Shown: positions 8,993-17,152 of the stretch, piece by piece | How positions within the stretch are numbered: position 1 is the first letter of the stretch | Layout of the letters: every line of letters begins with the position of its first letter | Origin: UBA2779 sp965232165 | GTDB taxonomy: Bacteria; Spirochaetota; Spirochaetia; DSM-2461 | Direction: 5' to 3' | Assembly: GCA_965232165.1 (NCBI GenBank) | Contig: CBDDOY010000001.1 | Coordinates: 1,984,001-2,048,000, forward strand | Length of the DNA: 64,000 bases | Notes under the pieces: generated by a model | Told to the model about the DNA's origin: nothing | Databases searched by the model: none | Seen by the model: the letters and a program-made list of their open reading frames with translations, nothing else | Translations under genes and position numbers: made by a program

Positions 8993-9672
8993 GACCGAAG
9001 CCGAGCCCAAGACCGAAGCCAAGTCCAAGGCCGGAGGAGCCCAAGACCGAAGCCGAGCCCAAGACCGGAGCCAAGGCTAAGCCCAAGACCGAAGCTAAGC
9101 CCAATACCGAAGCCGAGCCCAAGACCGAAGCCGAGCCCAAGGCCGGAGCCGAGCCCAAGACCGGAGCCGAGCCCAAGACCGGAGCCGAGCCCAAGACCGG
9201 AGCCGAGCCCAAGACCGGAGCCGAGCCCAAGGCCGAAGCCGAGCCCAAGACCGGAGCCGAGCCCAAGACCGGAGCCGAGCCCAAGACCGGAGCCGAGCCC
9301 AAGACCGAAGCCGAGTCCAAGACCGGAGCCGAGCCCAAGGCCGAAGCCGAGCCCAAGACCGGAGCCGAGCCCAAGGCCGAAGCCGAGCCCAAGACCGAAG
9401 CCGAGCCCAATACCGAAGCCGAGCCCAAGACCGGAGCCGAGCCCAAGGCCGGAGCCAAGTCCAAGACCGGAGCCGAGCCCAAGGCCGAAGCCGAGCCCAA
9501 GACCGAAGCCGAGCCCAAGACCGGAGCCGAGCCCAAGGCCGAAGCCGAGCCCAAGACCGGAGCCAAGGCTAAGACCGGAGCCGAGGCTAAGACCGGAGCC
9601 GAGCCCAAGACCGGAGCCGAGCCCAAGGCCGAAGCCGAGCCCAAGGCCGAAGCCGAGCCCAAGACCGAAACA
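7441..9672 (+). repeat. 18-bp coding tandem repeat array between S2 and EF-Ts
   Basis: Roughly 120 degenerate copies of an 18-bp unit (for example gccgagcccaagaccgga), six codons each. Sense translation gives Lys, Glu, Pro, Ala, Gly and Thr/Asp units. The first part (to ~9030) is rich in KPDTE and KPKTE; the second part is nearly pure EPKTGA/EPKAEA. All forward and two reverse frames are widely open, which creates long false ORFs. Phase is broken at ~8897 (net +1) and ~9036 (net -2); elsewhere the six-codon phase is held. Confidence 0.93.
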
Positions 9673-9750
9673 GGGTCCAAGACCCAGAAAAAAGACTCAG
9701 AAAGCAAGCTTCCTGACGGTGTGAAGTCGCCCAAAGCAGACAGTTCTGCC

Positions 9751-9763
9751 AGGAAGGATGGAG
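9751..9763 (+). promoter_or_regulatory. Candidate ribosome binding site deciding the tsf start
   Basis: AGGAAGGATGGAG precedes GTG 9772 by 8 nt (11 nt to ATG 9775). This supports independent initiation of tsf even if it is also joined to the repeat frame. Confidence 0.5.
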
Positions 9764-9771
9764 ATGGAACA

Positions 9772-10617
9772 GTGATGGTGACACCCAAAGAAGTGAAAAA
9801 ACTCCGGGACAAGACTGGGGCCGGAATGCTGGATTGCAAGAATGCTTTGATTGAGGCCGAGGGTGATTTTGAGAAAGCGGAGAGAATACTGAAGGAACAA
9901 GGACTGGCAAGTGCCGAGAAGCGCATAGGCCGGGCGACCAATAATGGGGCGGTTTTCACATTCATCGGCAATGGCCAAGCAGCCATGGCCGAACTGACAT
10001 GTGAAACTGACTTTGTGGCAAAGAACGCGGTGTTTCGATCAGCGGGAGAAAAAATAGCCGCTGCCATAGCTGCTTCGGGCTCCGCAAGCAAGAGCAAAGA
10101 AGTTGAAACCATGGTGAAGGAAGCCATCGCCGTTCTCAAGGAGAATATGACTCTAGGCCGAGTCGTCTATTGGGAGTATTCCGAAAACGAAATCGTTGTT
10201 AACTATTCACATAATGGGGGTATCATAGGAGTCATGGTAAAACTCGCCGGTGAAAATGCGGCAGCGGCGGGGAAGGATGAAGTCAAAACTCTTGCATTTG
10301 ACTTGGCTCTGCACGCAGCAGCCTATAAGCCGGCCTATCTGCAGAGAGACTCCGTCGATCCTGAATACATCAAAGAACAGGAGGAAATTTTCACGGCTCA
10401 GGCCAATAGCCTGGGGGACAAGCCTGAAAATGTTATCAAAGGCATAGTTCAGGGGAAATTGAACAAACATCTTGCTCAAATTTGCTTTATGGAGCAGGAC
10501 TTCGTCAAGGAGAATAAGAAATCAGTCAAGCAGGTGATTGATGAAATCTCTGCAAAAGTTGGCGGTCGGCTGATACTGTCTGATTACTCCTACATAGCGA
10601 TTGGCCGGGAAGACTAG
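9772..10617 (+). CDS. tsf: Translation elongation factor Ts
   Basis: EF-Ts, the guanine nucleotide exchange factor of EF-Tu. The chosen start GTG 9772 gives 281 residues, normal for the family. The N-terminal UBA-like domain (EVKKLRDKTGAGMLDCKNAL) is complete, followed by the core motif ELTCETDFVAKN and the dimerisation domain. The reading frame stays open upstream through the repeat array to about 9037 and contains no ATG, GTG or TTG there before GTG 9721. It therefore either starts at 9721-9775 or is the C-terminal part of a larger S2-linker-EF-Ts product. A structured repeat separates it from frr. Confidence 0.9.
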   Translation: MMVTPKEVKKLRDKTGAGMLDCKNALIEAEGDFEKAERILKEQGLASAEKRIGRATNNGAVFTFIGNGQAAMAELTCETDFVAKNAVFRSAGEKIAAAIAASGSASKSKEVETMVKEAIAVLKENMTLGRVVYWEYSENEIVVNYSHNGGIIGVMVKLAGENAAAAGKDEVKTLAFDLALHAAAYKPAYLQRDSVDPEYIKEQEEIFTAQANSLGDKPENVIKGIVQGKLNKHLAQICFMEQDFVKENKKSVKQVIDEISAKVGGRLILSDYSYIAIGRED

Positions 10618-10651
10618 TGTGCTGTACCCAGCACCTTATGAAATGACAACT

Positions 10652-10768
10652 GCGCAAGGGATTGCAGCGGAAATGCCGCTGGCTGCCCCGGCGATTGGCA
10701 ATGAGCCGGGGAACAGGCAGCCAGAGTAAGGCATTGGAGAGAAAAGCCCGACCCGAAGGGGTGCGCCC
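10652..10768 (-). repeat. Dispersed hairpin repeat family A, copy 1
   Basis: 117-bp GC-rich element in the tsf-frr gap, in inverse orientation to the copy at 16591. It contains the complementary stretches GCCCCGGC and GAGCCGGGG and nested ggcagcc/ggctgcc arms. Confidence 0.8.
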
Positions 10769-10817
10769 AGATATTAATAATTGAAAACCATGACACACTA
10801 GAAGAAAGGAGAAAAGC

Positions 10818-11360
10818 ATGGAGGGATTCAAGTCAAAAGCCGAAGAGCGGATGAAAAGGAGCATTAATGCGCTGATGGATGATTTCAGTCGTCTGCGTAC
10901 GGGCCGGGCATCGGCGGCGTTGTTTGACAATGTCCGAGTCGATTACTATGGGGCGCCGACGCCGTTGAATCAACTGGCCAATATTTCCACTCCCGAAGCC
11001 AGGCTCATTGTCATTCAGCCCTTCGACAAAAATTCCATTGGTGAAATTGAAAAGGCAATACAATCATCGGATTTGGGCCTCAATCCAAGTAATGACGGCA
11101 AGGTGATCCGTATAGGCATTCCGCCGCTGAATGAAGAAAGGCGCAAAGAACTCGTCAAACAGGCTAAAAATCTCGCCGAGAACACCCGTGTAGCCATCCG
11201 GAACATTCGCCGCGACTCGAATGAGCAGATTAAGAAAGGTGATTTTGCGGAAGATGAGCAGAAAAAAGCAACAGGAGAAATTCAGAAGCTTACGGATGCC
11301 TATATAGAAAAGATAGGGGGATGTCTGAAAACTAAAGAGCATGAAATCATGGAGGTTTGA
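10818..11360 (+). CDS. frr: Ribosome recycling factor
   Basis: 180 residues, standard length. With EF-G it splits post-termination ribosomes. Family motifs are plain: DDFSRLRTGRASAALFDNV, PLNQLANISTPEARLIVIQPFD, NDGKVIRIGIPPLNEERRKEL and the C-terminal helix. The ribosome site gaaaggagaaaagc precedes ATG 10818. The 200-bp gap from tsf holds repeat A1. The end abuts uppS with GGAGG lying inside the last frr codons. Confidence 0.96.
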   Translation: MEGFKSKAEERMKRSINALMDDFSRLRTGRASAALFDNVRVDYYGAPTPLNQLANISTPEARLIVIQPFDKNSIGEIEKAIQSSDLGLNPSNDGKVIRIGIPPLNEERRKELVKQAKNLAENTRVAIRNIRRDSNEQIKKGDFAEDEQKKATGEIQKLTDAYIEKIGGCLKTKEHEIMEV

Positions 11361-11364
11361 TGTC

Positions 11365-12069
11365 TTGGATAATCTTGCGCTCCCCTCCCACGTCGGCATC
11401 ATCATGGATGGAAATGGCCGTTGGGCGAAAGAGCGTGGTTCTTCCCGCACCAGCGGTCATCAAGAGGGCCTCGAAGCAGCGAAACGCATAGTGACCCACG
11501 CCTCGAATACAGGCATCAATATCTTGTCCCTTTATGTGTTTTCGACTGAGAATTGGCGGCGGGCCGAACAGGAAGTCAACCTCCTGATGAATCTCATCAA
11601 AACACACCTGCGCCAGCAGTATGACTTCTACAGGGAAAACGGGTTAAGGATAGTCCATTCGGGTAACTTGGAAGGGCTGCCCTTGTCGGTCCGCAGAGAA
11701 ATTCGGTTCGCCGAGGAGAAAACGGCTCAATTGGATGGGATGAGGATCAACCTGCTCATTAATTATGGCGGCCGTGATGAGATTGTTAGGGCTGTAAGAC
11801 GGCTTGTCGAAGATGATAGCTGTCCGGATAGCATTACGGAAGCACAATTTGCTCAATACTTCGATCATCCGGAAATACCGGATTTGGATCTGATGATACG
11901 GACTGGCGGGGAGGTGCGCTTAAGCAATTTCCTCCTGTGGCAGGCTGCTTATGCAGAAATGTATTTTTCCGATGTCTACTGGCCGGACTGGACCTCGGAG
12001 CACCTTGATGCGGCTCTTGTCTATTACCAGTCCCGTCGGCGGCGTTTTGGTAAGATTGCCGATGAGTAA
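11365..12069 (+). CDS. uppS: Isoprenyl (undecaprenyl) diphosphate synthase
   Basis: cis-Prenyltransferase that makes the C55 lipid carrier for peptidoglycan. HVGIIMDGNGRWAKERG near the N terminus contains the catalytic Asp, and the RTGGEVRLSNFLLWQ and EMYFSDVYWPDW motifs are present. I prefer TTG 11365, which lies 9 nt after GGAGG (11351-11355), giving 234 residues; ATG 11341 is an alternative with a poor ribosome site and would overlap frr. Ends overlapping cdsA by 8 bp. Confidence 0.9.
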   Translation: MDNLALPSHVGIIMDGNGRWAKERGSSRTSGHQEGLEAAKRIVTHASNTGINILSLYVFSTENWRRAEQEVNLLMNLIKTHLRQQYDFYRENGLRIVHSGNLEGLPLSVRREIRFAEEKTAQLDGMRINLLINYGGRDEIVRAVRRLVEDDSCPDSITEAQFAQYFDHPEIPDLDLMIRTGGEVRLSNFLLWQAAYAEMYFSDVYWPDWTSEHLDAALVYYQSRRRRFGKIADE

Positions 12070-12889
12070 TACCCTGAAAAGAGTCATACTCTTCATAATT
12101 GCCATACCGTGCCTATCGGTATTTCTCCTATTTGTGACGCATCTCCATTTTCTCGGGTTATGTGCTGTTCTAACCTTGATCGGCATCAAGAGTGGTATGG
12201 AAATGAGATTCATGATGAAAGGGCTGTCATTGCCAGTTTGGACGGCGGTACTCCCCGGCTTGTCTCCTCTTCTAGCCTGGTCTATCTCTGCCGGTTTCTT
12301 GCCGCCGGAAAGTGCCGTTATTGCCCTGACCCTAGGTTGTATGTGGGCGTTTGGCGGCGTAATCTTCATCACCGAGGAAGAGCTTTCTCTCGGCATTCAG
12401 CGAATTGGATCAAGATTGATTATGCTGCTTTATCCGGGCTTCTTCCTGTGGTGGATACAACGGATGTCGGATCTTGCTCAGGCCCGTTATGCGCTGCTGG
12501 TCTTCATGCTGATCATTTTTCTTAATGATTCCGCTGCCTGGCTGTTCGGACTTCTCTTCGGACGACACCGTAACCTGTTCGCCGTCAGCCCCAATAAGAG
12601 CCTGGAGGGATTCATTGCCGGAATTGCCGCAACCCTCATAGTGATTCTTACGGCATGCTTTTTATTGCCCGACTTCCTTGTCCTCCCTACGTGGCAGCTT
12701 GTCTTGTTCGGTATCCTCTTAGGAGTAACCACCGGCATGGGAGACCTGGTTGAATCGGCTATCAAACGGGCAACCAGCACCAAGGACTCTGGCCGTATGA
12801 TGCTTGGACGTGGAGGAATGCTGGATTCCGTGGATTCCTTATTGTTCACTGCGCCTGTGTATTACATGCTTTTCAAGATCGGAGGGTAG
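12062..12889 (+). CDS. cdsA: Phosphatidate cytidylyltransferase
   Basis: 275 residues with about seven or eight hydrophobic membrane segments. It makes CDP-diacylglycerol from phosphatidic acid and CTP. The C-terminal CDP-DAG synthase signature is recognisable (ESAIKRATSTKDSG, then LGRGGMLDSVDS), but two usually conserved positions differ: Arg in place of the His in PxHGG and Ser in place of the Arg in DRxD. ATG 12062 overlaps the uppS stop; the long upstream extension of the open frame lies within uppS and is discarded. Confidence 0.87.
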   Translation: MSNTLKRVILFIIAIPCLSVFLLFVTHLHFLGLCAVLTLIGIKSGMEMRFMMKGLSLPVWTAVLPGLSPLLAWSISAGFLPPESAVIALTLGCMWAFGGVIFITEEELSLGIQRIGSRLIMLLYPGFFLWWIQRMSDLAQARYALLVFMLIIFLNDSAAWLFGLLFGRHRNLFAVSPNKSLEGFIAGIAATLIVILTACFLLPDFLVLPTWQLVLFGILLGVTTGMGDLVESAIKRATSTKDSGRMMLGRGGMLDSVDSLLFTAPVYYMLFKIGG

Positions 12890-12892
12890 CCT

Positions 12893-14251
12893 ATGTTTGA
12901 TCCTGTGCTGCGAATTGTTCTAGGGATTTTAGGCCTGTCTATCGTTGTTCTCGTCCATGAGGCGGGTCATTATATCCTGGCTCGATTGACTAAAATACGG
13001 GTGAAAACATTTTCGATAGGATTCGGGAAAAGACTCGTGGGCTTTCATCGTGGCGATACAGAATATCGGCTTTCCCTGATTCCGCTCGGCGGTTACTGCC
13101 ATTTCTACGGAGAAGAGTCCTTCAGGCGATCATTAGAAGAAGGATTGAGTGAATCAGCCTTCAACGAAGGAGATTTCTACGGCAGTTCTCCTTTTGTTCG
13201 CATTCTTGTATCGATTGCCGGTCCGGTGGCCAACATATTGGTTGCCGTCTTCATTTTCACGGTCATTTCCTGGATAGGCTACCAGGAGCAGTATACCGAA
13301 CCTAGAATCATACTTGCATCTGATTATTCCATGGATCAGACTGTATGGCCTGCAGATGCCGCCGGTCTGGCCACCGGCGATTTCATCGTTGCGGTGAACG
13401 GCCGGAAGATTGATAAGTTTCAAGAATTGAGCCGGAAACTTATCTTGGAACCAGGAGAAGAGATATTCCTAACCGTACAGCGGAACAATAAGGAGTTCAT
13501 TACCAGCGTTATCCCCGAACTCGACAAGGAAACAGGAAGGGCATTAATTGGTGTGAGGAATTGGGTTGACCCAATAATATCCGAAGTAAAGCCCAGAACC
13601 ATGGCCGATGAAATGGGGCTTCAAGCCGGTGACAGGATTACGGCCATGGCGAATAAACAGATTCTCCATACGGCTGATTTCTACACCGTATTGCAAGAAG
13701 CCGGCGGCGAAGAAATTAGGGTCGATTTCATTCGCGCAGGCAAGTCTCTCACAGGGAGCTTGGCTGTTGCACCTGATACCGATTTGGGCATCACATTCGT
13801 CATGAAGAGCGGCCGTTCGGAGCAGCTCGGCTTATTCCCCTCCCTGCTCCGCGGGAGCTTGGAAGCATGGAGTCTCATCGTATCGACTATGAAAGGAATT
13901 CGCATGATGTTCATGGGGATTCGGCTTCAGAATGCTGTATCCGGCCCCTTGCGCCTTATTTCCATAACAGGAACGGCTGTGGCCAGAGGCTTTGAAATCG
14001 GCCCGGGGCCGGGCATCTTAGTAACCTTTGAACTCATCGCACTCATCTCGGTGTCATTGGCTATTTTGAACCTGCTGCCCATACCCGTGCTGGACGGAGG
14101 ACAGATTCTGCTCTTTCTCATCGAGTGGGTGCGGCGGCGTCCGCTGAAACCGCGCTCCATTCACAGATATCAGTTCGTCGGCGCAATTATCGTATTGATC
14201 ATAGCGGTCGCGGCCACTACGGGTGATCTGATGTTTTTCCGGGGACAGTAA
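12893..14251 (+). CDS. rseP: RIP metalloprotease RseP/site-2 protease
   Basis: 452 residues. Intramembrane zinc protease with HEAGH in the first membrane segment (~residue 22), one or two central PDZ domains (~150-290), and the C-terminal LLPIPVLDGGQI motif carrying the third zinc ligand. It starts 3 bp after cdsA. The dxr gene, which in many bacteria lies between cdsA and rseP, is absent here. The likely role is cleavage of membrane anti-sigma factors or signal-peptide remnants. Confidence 0.93.
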   Translation: MFDPVLRIVLGILGLSIVVLVHEAGHYILARLTKIRVKTFSIGFGKRLVGFHRGDTEYRLSLIPLGGYCHFYGEESFRRSLEEGLSESAFNEGDFYGSSPFVRILVSIAGPVANILVAVFIFTVISWIGYQEQYTEPRIILASDYSMDQTVWPADAAGLATGDFIVAVNGRKIDKFQELSRKLILEPGEEIFLTVQRNNKEFITSVIPELDKETGRALIGVRNWVDPIISEVKPRTMADEMGLQAGDRITAMANKQILHTADFYTVLQEAGGEEIRVDFIRAGKSLTGSLAVAPDTDLGITFVMKSGRSEQLGLFPSLLRGSLEAWSLIVSTMKGIRMMFMGIRLQNAVSGPLRLISITGTAVARGFEIGPGPGILVTFELIALISVSLAILNLLPIPVLDGGQILLFLIEWVRRRPLKPRSIHRYQFVGAIIVLIIAVAATTGDLMFFRGQ

Positions 14252-14265
14252 GGAGAACCAATGAT

Positions 14266-16548
14266 ATGAGAAGAACAGTTTTTCTCATCGTCTATCTCGT
14301 CTGGGCAGTATCCCATACATCGGCGGAAGACCGGCTTGTTTTCCAATCGGGGCATGACGGCGAACCTGTCGACATACAGTGGCATAGAAGAACTCAAACG
14401 CTGGTTTCTGCCGGAGAAGATGGCCGTTTCATCGTTTATGATCCGGAAATGAAGATAATAACTCATCGTTTCAAGGTGACAGATGGGCCGATTTACCAGT
14501 TTCAAAGCGATCCAAGCGGAGACAGGGCAGCCTTCCTCACTATAAATGCGGGCCGATACAACCTGTCGGTTTGGGATTGGGGCGAAGAGAAGAAATTGTA
14601 TGATCTAAACTTGGACTCGGCGCCATTGTTCTTTACCTGGTCGGCTCGGGGCGCATATCTTGCCGTGGGCAAAATCACCTCTCCCAGTCTTCTTCTCATT
14701 AACGGGAAGCAGGGACATCTACTCCCCTACATTGATGATTTGCCTTACTTATTTGATTCTGGATATATAGGTTCTACCGAGCAGACTATGATGACCTACA
14801 CCTCAACTGGTGATATCCGTTATTGGAACATACGCAATTCATCTTTGAGACTATCGGTGAAGACTCTGCCCAATCTCGTCGACTTAGCAGTTTTGCAGAT
14901 CGAAGATAAATCCATCCTGCTTGCCAGAAAAGGGAAGGTGTTTTATCTCATTCACCGCCAGTCCGGGAAGATACTGGATCAGATGATAGCCCCAGGGCCT
15001 ATTGTCGACTTTGCGGTTGATTCCGTTGATGGAGCATTGGATATACTCAGTTCTTCTTCACAAGGAGCTTTACTCCATCAATACACTCTTAGGGGCGGGA
15101 TGTTTAAGATGATTAATGAGCAGGATGCGCCCCTCCCCTTGACTCACTTACCCCATCCTCTACGCATAACAAGGGGCAATAGGCAGGTATTTGCAGCCGC
15201 TGCCTCCGGAAGCTTAGCGAGTATTTCCGATGGAGCAGCATCTGTCATCGCCGACAACATCACCTGGCAGCCACAGGCCTTAACCTTCATTGAAGACAAT
15301 CTATACATCGGCGGGAACAATCAGATATGGCGGTTCAATTCGCCATTTTTTTCCCTGGACTCCAGTATCCGTCTTGATGATCTCACAAATCACACCAGTC
15401 AATTGATCACCATCGGTGCTTCAAATGGGGAAATGGGTCTCGGCACACTTCCCGATGGGAGGATTATTAGCTGGTTCAGGGATGGTACGGGCTCGGAGCA
15501 GGGTATACGTATATCAGATCCCCACAGCATCGATTCTGGTCAATCCATTGACAGTACCGGTCCAATCGCCAGACTCAAGATCATCGATGATTCCCGCATC
15601 ATGACAATAGATCAAAATGGCATGATTGGTATTATCAACTATCAAACTGGGAAGATCCTCTCAAAATACTCGGCCCTAGGGATTCTTGATGCCGTATACT
15701 CGGCAACAGGTGATTTCATTCTTACGGGCAAGTCTTCAAGCTATCAGAGCCCCTTGGGACTCATAGATATGAGTACTCAGGAGTCCATGCAAATTCCCGA
15801 TGACAGATTCATGGTTTATCATATAAACATAAACAAAGAATCCATTTACACCATTGGGGTCAAGAATCTCCCGCTAGAAGGGACATTGACAGTGCTCATG
15901 TCACACCGCATTGAAAACCTTAAGCAAAGTTTTATTCTCAAGGAATTCCAAGGTGAAGATATCAGGGCAAAGGTCATCCCGCGGAAACAAGGGAAAGGTG
16001 TGCATACGAATCTTGGGGGCGAACTGATCAAGATACTTGGTTCTCGAAAAACTGCTTACAAGTGGCCATCCGCCATCCGTGATTTTGATGAATACGGCGC
16101 CGTGCTCTATGGAATTGATGCAGAGGGTTCACTCGTATTCTGGGATGTCGCCGATGGCACACAGGCCCTGTTAAGAGTCTCATTCTTTAAGGATGGCTCC
16201 TTGATAGCATATAAGCCGAATGGCAGGGCACTCTGGGCATCTCACACTGCACAAGATAATTTCATCCTGTTCAGAGGCGGCAAGATTGTCAGCCCACAGC
16301 GAATGGGCATTCTTCAGCATGTTACGCCCAAGGATTCTATTCCTGAAGAAATAGATGCTGCGCCCAAGGATTCTATTCCTGAAGAAATAGATGCTGCGCC
16401 CAAGGATTCTATTCCTGAAGAAATAGATGTTACACCCAAGGATTCTATTCCTGAAGAAATAGATGTTACACCCAAGGATTCTATTCCTGAAGAAATAGAT
16501 GTTACACCCAAGGATTCTATTCCTGAAGAAATAGATTCACCATTGTAA
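14266..16548 (+). CDS. Exported WD40-like beta-propeller protein with C-terminal 12-residue repeats
   Basis: 760 residues with a signal peptide (MRRTVFLIVYLVWAVSHTSA) and repeated beta-strand units of propeller type (VDIQWHRRTQTLVSAGEDGRFIVYD; GTLPDGRIISWFRDG; SLVFWDVADG). Function is unknown; such proteins are usually binding scaffolds in the periplasm. The last ~75 residues are six nearly identical units of PKDSIPEEID. A good ribosome site (taaggagaacc) precedes ATG 14266, 14 bp after rseP, so it probably belongs to the same transcript. Confidence 0.75.
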   Translation: MRRTVFLIVYLVWAVSHTSAEDRLVFQSGHDGEPVDIQWHRRTQTLVSAGEDGRFIVYDPEMKIITHRFKVTDGPIYQFQSDPSGDRAAFLTINAGRYNLSVWDWGEEKKLYDLNLDSAPLFFTWSARGAYLAVGKITSPSLLLINGKQGHLLPYIDDLPYLFDSGYIGSTEQTMMTYTSTGDIRYWNIRNSSLRLSVKTLPNLVDLAVLQIEDKSILLARKGKVFYLIHRQSGKILDQMIAPGPIVDFAVDSVDGALDILSSSSQGALLHQYTLRGGMFKMINEQDAPLPLTHLPHPLRITRGNRQVFAAAASGSLASISDGAASVIADNITWQPQALTFIEDNLYIGGNNQIWRFNSPFFSLDSSIRLDDLTNHTSQLITIGASNGEMGLGTLPDGRIISWFRDGTGSEQGIRISDPHSIDSGQSIDSTGPIARLKIIDDSRIMTIDQNGMIGIINYQTGKILSKYSALGILDAVYSATGDFILTGKSSSYQSPLGLIDMSTQESMQIPDDRFMVYHININKESIYTIGVKNLPLEGTLTVLMSHRIENLKQSFILKEFQGEDIRAKVIPRKQGKGVHTNLGGELIKILGSRKTAYKWPSAIRDFDEYGAVLYGIDAEGSLVFWDVADGTQALLRVSFFKDGSLIAYKPNGRALWASHTAQDNFILFRGGKIVSPQRMGILQHVTPKDSIPEEIDAAPKDSIPEEIDAAPKDSIPEEIDVTPKDSIPEEIDVTPKDSIPEEIDVTPKDSIPEEIDSPL
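16321..16536 (+). repeat. Six 36-bp tandem repeats in coding sequence
   Basis: Six units of exactly 36 bp, nearly identical, each coding for 12 residues (xxPKDSIPEEID). They are a minisatellite at the 3' end of the beta-propeller gene and likely to vary in copy number. Confidence 0.93.
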
Positions 16549-16590
16549 CAATCTCAACAATCTCTAAGGTATTGTCCTACAACCAAAATT

Positions 16591-16708
16591 GGGCGCAACC
16601 CTTCGGGTCGGGCTTTCCGCTCCAATGCCTTATTCCGGCAGCCTGCCCCCCGGCTCATTGCCAATCGCCGGGGCAGCCGGCGGCATTTCCGCTGCAATCC
16701 CTTGCGCC
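16591..16708 (+). repeat. Dispersed hairpin repeat family A, copy 2
   Basis: 118-bp copy beginning GGGCGCAACCCTTCGGGTCG and ending near CTTGCGCC, closely matching the copies at 10652, 34475 and 58683. Confidence 0.85.
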
Positions 16709-16871
16709 TAAAGTCAATTGGAAATTTATTGTGCAAAGCAGAGCCTCAGGATTCAAAAATCAGAATTCAAAGGCCATGCTTCACACCCTTCGACCGGCGA
16801 TCAGAGATGGAATCACAATTCACCCCTCTGCGTTCACCGCACAGGCTGATACTCCATAACTCACAACTTAA
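16709..16871. other. Gap between two dispersed repeats
   Basis: Short stretch with no supported gene or signal; the small open frames across it start inside the repeat. Confidence 0.4.
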
Positions 16872-17033
16872 GGGCACCTCTAAAAAACCCGTTTAGTTCT
16901 TGACTTGATCTTTTCTGCCGCTACTGCGTTGTCAAAATACTCACGTAGCTTAAGCTGCGCTTGAGCTTTTGCCGCCTTGTATCGACAAAAAATTTCTTCA
17001 TCAATTTCCTAAAGCTGTTTTTTAGAGGTGCCC
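16872..17033 (+). repeat. MITE-like repeat family B, full copy
   Basis: 162 bp with perfect terminal inverted repeats GGGCACCTCTAAAAAAC and its complement. No coding capacity. Confidence 0.9.
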
Positions 17034-17152
17034 TTAATGATGCGCTGCCTGAAGAAGCACCAACAATTCTATGTAATTTAGGCTGTGTAAGAAATGCGGC
17101 ATTCAGCGATGGCTTAACCAACGCTGAATGCAATAGTTAAATGGGCAAATAG

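Noticed and set aside
7288..9080. Long open frames on both strands over the S2 repeat array (up to 546 codons)
   Set aside because: They are produced by the 18-bp periodicity. Their products are pure Leu/Gly/Ala or Pro/Arg/Ser repeats without starts or ribosome sites.
7441..9672. CRISPR array
   Set aside because: Repeats are contiguous, 18 bp, and have no unique spacers; they are coding.
10614..10796. Small minus-strand ORF in the tsf-frr gap
   Set aside because: It lies within dispersed repeat A; similar false frames occur at the other copies (16572, 34369, 34277).
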